The translations under genes were made by a program, and so were the position numbers. Source: Nitrospira sp. (GTDB lineage Bacteria; Nitrospirota; Thermodesulfovibrionia; Thermodesulfovibrionales; SM23-35). From it: DNA of 12,348 nucleotides. Positions 6,553-12,348 of the stretch are shown one piece after another. How positions within the stretch are numbered: position 1 is the first letter of the stretch; every line of letters starts with the position of its first letter. The notes beneath the pieces are model-generated. The model was not told where the DNA came from, made no database searches, and worked only from the letters and a program-made list of their open reading frames with translations. The stretch is from NCBI GenBank assembly GCA_016873575.1, contig VGWY01000060.1, forward strand, positions 1 through 12,348, in the 5' to 3' direction.

Positions 6553-8964
6553 ATGCCTGAAAATAAAGAAACAATACTATCGGCGATTGCAGGGATCAAA
6601 TTACATTTAGAGAAAATAGATAAGAAACGAGAACAATTACTCAAAGACTTAGAGAGTTTACAATATAAACTTCATTCAATTGAACGCCTTAATACACTAA
6701 TAACCATTTCACTACCAACCGTTAATGCCCAATCGACAATGGAAGAAAAGATATCATTATTTCGCACTTTATTTAAAGGAAGAGAAGATGTTTACCCACG
6801 ATTATGGATAAGCAAAAAGACTGGGGCTAAAGGATATAGCCCAGTTTGTAAAAATGAATGGATAACCAGTATTTGTAAAAAGCCTGCGGTAAAGTGCAGT
6901 AATTGTGAAAATCGTATGTTTTCTCAGTTGACTGATGATGTAATCAAAAAACATCTAAATTGGAACATAACTATTGGTGTTTATCCTTTGCTTCAGGATG
7001 AAACCTGTTATTTCCTTGCTATTGATTTTGACAAAGAGACATGGCAGGATGACGTGAAAGCCTTTATGGAGACCTGCAAACAGAAGGGTATTTCTGCATT
7101 TCTTGAGCGTTCTCGTTCGGGTAATGGAGGACATGTCTGGATATTCTTTGCAGAACCAGTATCAGCAGGTCTCGCCAGACAAATGGGAACATTTTTAATA
7201 ACTGAGACTATGAATCAACGACATCAACTCGATATGAAAAGTTATGATCGTCTTTTCCCGAATCAGGATACTTTGCCAAAAGGTGGATTCGGAAACCTTA
7301 TAGCACTTCCCCTACAAAAGATTCCGATAGAAAACGGTAATAGTGTTTTCATAGATGAAAATTTCATCCCTTATGCAGACCAATGGGTATATTTATCAAG
7401 TGTGAAAAGGATGACACTTAATGAAATTCAATTATTTATGGATAAAGTAACAAAAACAGAAGATATTTTGGGAATATGTACAGGTCAAACTGACGAAGAT
7501 ATCAAGCCATGGGAAAAGACTTTTTCCTATAAAAAAACCTTTGAAAAACTTTCATGTAAATTGCCGGAAAAAGTGAGCATTGTGCTGGCGAACCGACTTT
7601 ACATAAAAAAAGAAGGCCTGCCGTCACAACTCTTAACCCAGATTAAAAGGCTTTCTGCCTTTCAGAACCCAGAATTTTACAAAAAACAAAGTATGCGATT
7701 TTCTACTGCTATGACACCAAGGATAATCTGTTGTGCAGAATATATAAAAGATTATCTCGCAATACCCAGAGGCTGTCTTGATGATATCAAAAGCCTTCTA
7801 TCAGAAAATAAAATATTACTTGAAATTCAAGACAAACGATTTGACGGTAACTATTGCAATTTCAATTTTAAAGGCGAACTTACAGAAGATCAGGATGAGG
7901 TATTTAATAAATTATTTAAACATGAAATTGGCACTTTTGTTGCTCCTCCTGGTATTGGTAAGACTATAATAGGAATCTGTCTTATAGCTGCAAGAAAAAT
8001 CAATACACTTGTTCTTGTTCATCGCAAACCACTTCTTGAGCAATGGCGCACACAGATAGCTTCCTTCCTCGAGATACCTATTAAAGAGATAGGCCAGATT
8101 GGAGGAGGTAAGAATAAAGCAACCAATGTTATTGACGTCGCAATGCTTCAAAGCTTAGACAAACAGGGCGAAGTGGACATGAGGATTAAGAACTATGGAC
8201 ATATAATCGTTGATGAATGTCACCATATTTCGGCTGTTTCTTTTGAACGTGTTATGATGGAAGCTAATGCCAGATACATCATTGGGTTAACCGCTACCCC
8301 TTATAGACGTGACGGTCACCAGCCGATTATTATCATGCAATGTGGACCTATACGTTACAAAATAAGACCTCAAACTACTAATAAATCTCCCTTTAGTCAA
8401 AAGCTTATCACAAGATTTACAAATTTCTCTTGCCCATGGTCTGATGAGGACACAATTAATAGCATATGGCCATTGCTGATAGCTGATGAAGAAAGAAATC
8501 AGATGATATGTAATGATATTATGGAGAACCTTCAAGAAAAACGCTCACCAATTATACTTACAGAAAGGAAGGAGCATCTTGAAATACTCAGACAGAAACT
8601 TCAGGATTCTGTCAGGCATCTCGTTATATTACAAGGTGGGATGAAATCTGGCATCAGAAAAGAAATGATTGCCAAGCTTACTAATGTTCCTGATGATGAG
8701 GGACGTCTAATTCTTGCAACAGGATCCTATATTGGTGAAGGTTTTGATGACCCTCGTCTCGATACACTTTTTTTGGCTATGCCGTTTTCATTCAAAGGAA
8801 AGATGGTTCAGTATGCCGGTAGACTTCATCGCCATTATAAGGGGAAGTCTGAAGTAAGGATTTATGATTATGTTGATAACAACATGTCTGTACTACAGCG
8901 TATGTATAAAAGAAGGCTTAAGGCATACAAAGCATTAGGGTATGTGGAAATGCAGACAAAATGA
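6553..8964 (+). CDS. Primase-helicase fusion: AEP-TOTE domain plus SF2 helicase
   Basis: An 803-residue protein counted from the ATG at 6553; a TTG immediately before it is less likely. Residues 5-45 form a coiled coil. Residues 67-300 match the archaeo-eukaryotic primase domain named for TOTE conflict systems. It includes LFKGREDVYPRLW and a cysteine set (C99, C108, C115, C118) suggesting a zinc knuckle. The catalytic-type aspartate pair is in AIDFD (D158, D160), with ERSRSGNGGHVWIFF (185-199, H194) and KGGFGNLIALPLQ (243-255) following. Residues 440-780 are an SF2 helicase: APPGIGKT (464-471), DECH (554-557), TATPYRRDG (580-588) and QYAGRLHR (753-760). All core motifs appear intact. It is predicted to make or extend primers, or to synthesise short nucleic acid, at a structure opened by its own helicase. 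It follows the SNF2 gene by 9 nt, with at best a weak ribosome site (agggcg), which fits coupling. The conflict-system role is established as a family-level prediction; this exact pairing is inferred. Confidence 0.9.
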   Translation: MPENKETILSAIAGIKLHLEKIDKKREQLLKDLESLQYKLHSIERLNTLITISLPTVNAQSTMEEKISLFRTLFKGREDVYPRLWISKKTGAKGYSPVCKNEWITSICKKPAVKCSNCENRMFSQLTDDVIKKHLNWNITIGVYPLLQDETCYFLAIDFDKETWQDDVKAFMETCKQKGISAFLERSRSGNGGHVWIFFAEPVSAGLARQMGTFLITETMNQRHQLDMKSYDRLFPNQDTLPKGGFGNLIALPLQKIPIENGNSVFIDENFIPYADQWVYLSSVKRMTLNEIQLFMDKVTKTEDILGICTGQTDEDIKPWEKTFSYKKTFEKLSCKLPEKVSIVLANRLYIKKEGLPSQLLTQIKRLSAFQNPEFYKKQSMRFSTAMTPRIICCAEYIKDYLAIPRGCLDDIKSLLSENKILLEIQDKRFDGNYCNFNFKGELTEDQDEVFNKLFKHEIGTFVAPPGIGKTIIGICLIAARKINTLVLVHRKPLLEQWRTQIASFLEIPIKEIGQIGGGKNKATNVIDVAMLQSLDKQGEVDMRIKNYGHIIVDECHHISAVSFERVMMEANARYIIGLTATPYRRDGHQPIIIMQCGPIRYKIRPQTTNKSPFSQKLITRFTNFSCPWSDEDTINSIWPLLIADEERNQMICNDIMENLQEKRSPIILTERKEHLEILRQKLQDSVRHLVILQGGMKSGIRKEMIAKLTNVPDDEGRLILATGSYIGEGFDDPRLDTLFLAMPFSFKGKMVQYAGRLHRHYKGKSEVRIYDYVDNNMSVLQRMYKRRLKAYKALGYVEMQTK

Positions 8965-9178
8965 TTATTCTGAGCATATAGAAAAACTTCATGCAAACTC
9001 CGTAATCTCCTTATCTGCAAGACATGCTGCATCTCTTAAAATTTAGATATGAAGATCTCGTCTTTAACAAATGGTATTTGGGTTGAAAAGGTAGTGAAAC
9101 CTCTTCCCCACAGAAGGTATAATTATTTACAGCTATAAGAGAGAAGAAATTTATTAACAACCTGCATGACAGGTAAGG
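8965..9178. other. Intergenic stretch after the helicase operon
   Basis: No open frame, RNA gene or clear terminator is visible between the primase-helicase stop and the promoter at 9179. On the minus strand a short frame reads LRDAACLADKEITEFA, flanked by stops. It might be a scrap of a lost gene, but is too short to name. The last part (9160-9174) holds the palindrome described with the promoter. Confidence 0.5.
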
Positions 9179-9180
9179 TT
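9159..9180. promoter_or_regulatory. Palindromic operator-like site upstream of the small-gene pair
   Basis: Two nested inverted repeats abut the -35 box: acctg (9160-9164) / caggt (9170-9174), and aacct (9159-9163) / aggtt (9176-9180). A second imperfect palindrome, ttataccc / gggataa (about 9188-9206), lies between the -35 and -10 boxes. Such placement fits a repressor site, as in autoregulated toxin-antitoxin operons. This is inference from symmetry and position only. Confidence 0.4.
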
Positions 9181-9207
9181 GACAACTTTATACCCTTGCG
9201 GGATAAT
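9179..9207 (+). promoter_or_regulatory. Strong sigma70-type promoter
   Basis: A perfect -35 box TTGACA (9179-9184) is separated by 17 nt from a -10 box GATAAT (9202-9207), with five of six bases matching TATAAT. Transcription would start near 9214, about 50 nt before the GTG start at 9266. It is the best housekeeping promoter in the window and drives the two small genes at 9266 and 9583. Confidence 0.75.
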
Positions 9208-9265
9208 TAAACATGATAAATTTTGAAAAATTGGCTGGGAAGTATAAAAACATGGAGGGAATTTT

Positions 9266-9583
9266 GTGGGGAATAAGGAATTTACAAAAAAACTAACTCC
9301 AGATGGTGATGATAGATTAAGGATAAAAATAGATATCGAAAAGGGAAAGGTAACAGATATAGTTGTTCAGTTTGAGTCGAAAATAAAGGATAAATGGTAT
9401 CCCATCGTAAGATATGATTGTTCTCACGGATTTTTTCATCGGGATGTATTAACACCGACAGGAGAAAAGACGAAACAACCGATTCCTATACAAAATCTTA
9501 AGGATGCTTTAACATATGCAGAGCAGGATATTAAGGATAGATGGGAATGGTATAAAGAAAAATTTAAGAAGGTGATGAAATAA
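9266..9583 (+). CDS. Small DUF7718-like protein of unknown function
   Basis: A 105-residue soluble protein with no signal peptide. It looks like a small beta-rich domain (residues 18-50, including IVVQFESKI and WYPIVRYD) with a conserved-looking motif RYDCSHGFFHRD (49-60: D51, H54, H58, D60). An amphipathic helix follows (ALTYAEQDIKDRWEWYKEKF). The motif and layout remind me of the family catalogued as DUF7718; that recall is moderate. It starts with GTG, chosen because ggagg (9254-9258) lies 7 nt upstream and the nearby ATG at 9252 is out of frame. A strong promoter lies directly upstream. Its stop overlaps the next start (TAATG), so the two are translationally coupled. The clustered His and Asp could bind a metal or nucleic acid; this is speculation. 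Confidence 0.75.
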   Translation: MGNKEFTKKLTPDGDDRLRIKIDIEKGKVTDIVVQFESKIKDKWYPIVRYDCSHGFFHRDVLTPTGEKTKQPIPIQNLKDALTYAEQDIKDRWEWYKEKFKKVMK

Positions 9584-9798
9584 TGACAAAAAAAGAATAT
9601 GCAGACAGAAATATAGGAATAACGTTTGATTTTATAAGATATTTGGTAGATCATCCAGAGGTTATAGATACTATACCAGATGGCTCTGAACTTGACTTTA
9701 TAGATAAAGACATGCCTTACAAAGTAAAAGCAAGGTGCAAGAGGGGAAAAGTCGCAAGGTATAAAGTAGAGCACATATTTGAGCCTATTAAGGGGTAA
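9583..9798 (+). CDS. Small DUF5647-like protein, partner of the upstream gene
   Basis: A 71-residue protein: MTKKEYADRNIGITFDFIRY, then LVDHPEVIDTIPDGSELDFI, then a basic end (KVKARCKRGKVARYKVEHIF). The pattern (K)xxxxRNIGxTFxFxRYLxDHPExxxxIPDG resembles proteins catalogued as DUF5647. Several small proteins of that type occur in two-gene pairs with an upstream partner of about 100 residues. The ATG shares one nucleotide with the upstream stop (TAATG). Size, coupling and the operator-like palindromes before the operon resemble a toxin-antitoxin module, but no catalytic toxin motif is visible in either protein. The gene is clear; the function is unknown. Confidence 0.75.
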   Translation: MTKKEYADRNIGITFDFIRYLVDHPEVIDTIPDGSELDFIDKDMPYKVKARCKRGKVARYKVEHIFEPIKG

Positions 9799-9913
9799 TT
9801 TTTCTAAAACGAGTTCTTTTGAGGTAGATATGTCTGGATAATGTACATACAAAACTAAAAATGGATATATCACTAATCAGGGCAAGTTAGTAAATTTTTA
9901 AAAGGAGGCTGTC

Positions 9914-10912
9914 ATGAAGAAGGTAAGTTTCATATTAATAGCATTTATAGAACTATTTCTTTTCTCAGCTGTCTCTATAGCAGGGATGAAAGAAGTCAAC
10001 AAAGCTAAAGAGTTCATGAAAGCTCGTATGTTTCCGCAAGCCATTGCAATTTTAGAAAAAGAAATTAAAAATAATCCCACCAATGCAGAAGCTCATTTCC
10101 AGCTTGGCATATGCTATGCATTACAAAGTGACTATAGCGGAGCTGATGACAGATTTGCCAGTGCAGTGAGTATTAACCCTGATAAGTATGGGTATATTGT
10201 GTCAGAAGAGTATGTAAAAGCAGGAAATCTTTTTTTAGGAGTAGGCCAGCTTGATAGAGCTGATAACGCTTTTAACAAGGCCTTGCAGTACAATCCTAAA
10301 CTAATTAGCACCATTGGCGAAGAATATAAAAATGCTGGTAGTGCGTATTTAAACATCGGCCAGATTGAAGAAGCGGATAGATTATTCAGCCGTGCGCTTC
10401 AATGCAAGCCAGCTTTGGGCGAGAAAATTGCCGAAGAATATCTGAAAGCCGGACAGAATTATTTAGCTTGGCAACCGGAAACAGCGGAAAAAGTTTTCTC
10501 TGCAACTGTGGCATTTAATTCAGCACTTAGTGAAAAGATCTGCGATATCTATTTCGAAAAAGGCAAAGCCGGAGCAAATGAAGTTGATTTCGGTTTTTTG
10601 GAGAAAGCCAAAAAATATTGCAACCGGCATGATAAGGAGATTGCCATGATAATGGTTGAGAGACTTCCCGAAAAGGTTAGGTTAATTAATCTCAAGCCAA
10701 ATGAGATATTAGATATTGCCTCGGTAAAAAAGGCACAAGAATGGAGGTACTTATTTTTTAGTAACGTTTTTAGTCATCGGGTTGATATCGGGGATAATAG
10801 TAATAGTTGGAATGTTGTTGACAATAATCTACCTTGGTATGCACAGGCAGCGGGCATGTTACAAATTAAAGCAAGTGATGAAGCCGTTACTATTATTATT
10901 TATATTCCCTAA
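9914..10912 (+). CDS. Secreted TPR-repeat protein
   Basis: A 332-residue exported protein. Residues 1-24 are a signal peptide (KK, a hydrophobic core, then SIAG). A TPR array covers about residues 28-215. The first unit is canonical (AHFQLGICYALQSDYSGADD, A/P at the end). The next ones are stretched: the tyrosine in EEY recurs at 100, 138, 176 and 213, a 37-38 residue period instead of 34. Residues 270-332 form a beta-type C-terminal domain I do not recognise, with EWRYLFFSN, SWNVVDNNLPWYA and VTIIIYIP. The ribosome site aaaggagg (9901-9907) is ideal, and a rho-independent terminator follows at 10922. It stands as its own unit, 115 nt from the small-gene pair. Its likely role is as a periplasmic or surface protein-binding scaffold. 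Confidence 0.82.
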   Translation: MKKVSFILIAFIELFLFSAVSIAGMKEVNKAKEFMKARMFPQAIAILEKEIKNNPTNAEAHFQLGICYALQSDYSGADDRFASAVSINPDKYGYIVSEEYVKAGNLFLGVGQLDRADNAFNKALQYNPKLISTIGEEYKNAGSAYLNIGQIEEADRLFSRALQCKPALGEKIAEEYLKAGQNYLAWQPETAEKVFSATVAFNSALSEKICDIYFEKGKAGANEVDFGFLEKAKKYCNRHDKEIAMIMVERLPEKVRLINLKPNEILDIASVKKAQEWRYLFFSNVFSHRVDIGDNSNSWNVVDNNLPWYAQAAGMLQIKASDEAVTIIIYIP

Positions 10913-10921
10913 AGACAAGAA

Positions 10922-10964
10922 GGTGTAGAGTATTATAACATACTCTACCCCTTTTTATTTTTTT
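10922..10964 (+). terminator. Rho-independent terminator after the TPR gene
   Basis: The stem gtagagtat (10925-10933) / atactctac (10940-10948) pairs perfectly over 9 bp. It is extended by gg/cc across one mismatch, has a 6-nt loop, and is followed by a T-rich tail from 10952 interrupted by one A. It begins 10 nt after the TPR stop codon. Confidence 0.88.
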
Positions 10965-11013
10965 AGTATATAATAAAATAAGATAATCAATTTAATAATT
11001 AATAATAAAAATT

Positions 11014-11367
11014 ATGTTTTATAAAATAATTACTCCAATTTTTATACAAGTCACTTGCTTTTTAGTCATATTTATCGTTTTGCCAGTAGGAATAGTTTCT
11101 GCTACATGCCCTCCGGATTGTTCTAAAACAACCCAAAATCCTCCACCACCTGAACCCGTCTGTCTCCCCAACCCCCTAAATCCAAGTGATGACAAATGTG
11201 GTGTAACAACAAATGAGCCCACTCCGCAAACGCTCATCGGTAAAGTCATTAATGCCGTGCTTGGCATTGTCGGGTCTTTGGCGCTCCTTATGTTTATTTA
11301 CGGCGGGTTTACTTGGATGCTCGCCGGCGGCAACCAAGAAGCAGTGACTAAGTACACAAATTCATAA
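11014..11367 (+). pseudogene. VirB2/TrbC-like pilin gene, 3' end lost
   Basis: This encodes a 117-residue truncated pilin of the type IV secretion/conjugation type. Residues 1-30 are a signal peptide ending in GIVSA. A Pro/Cys-rich linker follows (TCPPDCSK, PPPPEPVC, SDDKCG). The pilin core is LIGKVINAVLGIVGSLALLM, then FIYGGFTWMLAGGNQEAVTK. Intact family members continue after this point with G-rich residues and a second membrane helix. Here the frame turns into YTNS and stops, so the second helix is missing. The change falls at a TA dinucleotide (11353-11354), the target of IS630 elements, and an IS630 transposase follows. The promoter area is very AT-rich (tataat, 10969-10974), and no Shine-Dalgarno site precedes the ATG. 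Function is probably lost. Confidence 0.72.
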
Positions 11368-12122
11368 ATACGATGACGTATTATATTGACAATAAATAAA
11401 AGATTATGGTATTTTTCTTCCAAAGGAAGGAGGGAAAATGCCAAGAAAAAGTCCCTATACAATATTATTAACTCAAGAAGAAAAGAAAAAGCTGGAAGAG
11501 ATTGCACGAAGATATACGTCACCGTATTATAATATTATTAGAGCTAAAATTACTCTGTATGCTGCACAAGGTATGGAGAATAAGGATATTGGCTTAAAAC
11601 TTAATTTACCACGACAAATTATAAGTAAATGGAGAAAACGATTCTATGAGAGACGACTTAACGGTCTTGAGGATGAAGAAAGAAAAGGACGTCCTCCAAT
11701 TTTTTCCCCCTCACGTAGCAGTAGAAATAAAAGCACTTGCCTGTGAATTGCCTTCACAATTTGGTGTACCGTTGTCTCGATTTACCAGCCGTGATATCGC
11801 ACAATTGGCAAGTGAGCGAGGAATTGTTGCTAAAATAAGTGGCGCTACAGTTTGGCGGTGGTTAAACGAAGATGCTATCAAGCCATGGCAATACCGAAGT
11901 TGGATTTTTCCACGTGATCCAGATTTTCAAGAAAAAGCTGGTCGTGTTCTGGATCTTTATCATGGAATGTGGGAAGGCCATGTTCTGGGTAGAGACGAAT
12001 ACGTAATCAGCACAGATGAAAAAACCAGTATTCAAGCAAGAAATAGGAAACACATTACGGTTCCCCCCAACCCTGGCCAAAGCATACGTGTAGAGCATGA
12101 ATATAAACGAGAGGGTGCATGA
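11355..12122 (+). mobile_element. IS630-family insertion sequence, incomplete
   Basis: The left boundary is inferred at the TA inside the broken pilin gene. The element contains a transposase promoter-like pair, TTGACA (11386-11391) with TATTTT (11410-11415, 18-nt spacing), and the damaged transposase gene. The right end is missing because dispersed repeat copy B begins a few bases after the transposase break. I could not identify terminal inverted repeats because only one end survives. Confidence 0.6.
11438..12122 (+). pseudogene. IS630-family transposase, frameshifted and truncated
   Basis: The N-terminal part (from MPRKSPYTILLTQEEKKKLE) holds the helix-turn-helix region (GMENKDIGLKLNLPRQIISK, then WRKRFYERRLNGLEDEERKG). 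It leaves frame at the T6C5 run 11700-11710, just after GRPPIF. A +1 shift restores FPPHVAVEIKALACELPSQF and the rest. That includes the second DNA-binding part (ISGATVWRWLNE) and the first catalytic aspartate region (YVISTDEKTSIQAR). The protein then stops after RVEHEYKREGA, before the remaining D and E of the DDE triad, because sequence beyond about 12120 belongs to another repeat. The ribosome site aaggaagg (11423-11430), continuing into aggg, is strong. Even with recoding at the run it could not be active. Family assignment is secure. Confidence 0.88.
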
Positions 12123-12129
12123 GTAATTC

Positions 12130-12224
12130 AATTCCGGGGACACAATACTTAATTCTTGCTTTAATTCTCCAAGACATGTTTATTATTTGGTATATGGACT
12201 ATCTGTATAGTTCACTGATTGGAT
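12130..12224 (+). repeat. Dispersed mobile-element-end repeat, copy B
   Basis: Begins aattccggggacacaata and is the second copy of the repeat at 2519, in the same orientation. The first 48 nt differ at four positions, and the later match (tatggactatct, agttcac) is offset by about 14 nt missing here. It abuts the broken IS630 transposase, so it arrived after, or recombined with, that element. Confidence 0.7.
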
Positions 12225-12348
12225 GTTATCGCCCCCAATATTTATATAAGAACGGAAGCATAATCATCAAAAATGTCTTATCCTGCTACAATGAGCATTA
12301 TAAAATATCGATGATGAAAAAGCTCACCAATACGCTATCCCAGTAAAG
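12225..12348. other. Window end without a recognisable gene
   Basis: This AT-rich sequence follows repeat copy B. A plus-strand frame runs through copy B to a stop at 12344-12346, but its translation is that of the repeat and not of any protein I recognise. No RNA gene or terminator is seen. Confidence 0.4.

Noticed and set aside
4042..8964. The two helicases as a restriction-modification or DISARM/BREX set
   Set aside because: No methyltransferase, nuclease, PglZ or DUF1998-type domain is visible in or beside the operon; the primase domain points to the TOTE type instead.
8965..9130. Minus-strand peptide LRDAACLADKEITEFA as a gene fragment
   Set aside because: It is short, bounded by stops, and I cannot match it to a family with confidence.
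9213..9296. A 27-codon frame starting at ATG 9213, a possible leader peptide
   Set aside because: The ATG lies at or before the predicted transcription start and has no ribosome site; the overlapping GTG at 9266 has a good one.
12119..12346. Plus-strand 75-codon frame at the window end
   Set aside because: Its first part is the translated dispersed repeat copy B; the rest shows no family features or ribosome site.

Overview
The window reads as an AT-leaning bacterial chromosome segment. A partial P-type Ca2+-ATPase, a SurA-like periplasmic foldase with a signal peptide, and a secreted TPR protein point to a diderm. The TCATTGCGAG / CTCGCAATGA palindromic repeat and the GGGGACA...ATACTTAATTCTTG repeat are types I associate with Nitrospirota and related sediment or groundwater lineages. 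That is only an inference; no rRNA or universal marker gene is present.

Layout. (a) 1-1902: ordinary chromosome, with the end of a P-type ATPase overlapping by 16 nt a SurA-like gene whose signal-peptide N-region is encoded by a cloverleaf-like palindromic repeat. (b) 1903-4041: a scarred region holding a minus-strand membrane/TPR gene fragment cut by a dispersed repeat, an antitoxin whose vapC partner survives only as a 12-codon stub, and an intact DUF104-type antitoxin / PIN toxin pair. Three copies of a short coding-like repeat separate these modules. (c) 4042-8964: a two-gene operon of large proteins, a SWIM zinc-finger SNF2 helicase followed 9 nt later by a primase-helicase of the AEP-TOTE type. 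This is the best candidate for a conflict or defence system here. (d) 9179-9798: a strong sigma70 promoter with palindromes, then two overlapping small genes arranged like a toxin-antitoxin pair. (e) 9914-10960: a secreted TPR protein and its terminator. (f) 11014-12348: a VirB2/TrbC-like pilin gene broken by an IS630-family element, which is itself frameshifted and cut off by a second copy of the dispersed repeat.

How it may fit together. A perfect 29-bp block that looks like promoter DNA lies upstream of the antitoxin-toxin pair and again upstream of the SNF2/primase-helicase operon. The operon may therefore have taken over, or share, a toxin-antitoxin promoter. Broken genes, mobile-element remnants, toxin-antitoxin genes and a conjugation-type pilin mark 1.9-12.3 kb as an accessory island beside conserved chromosome.
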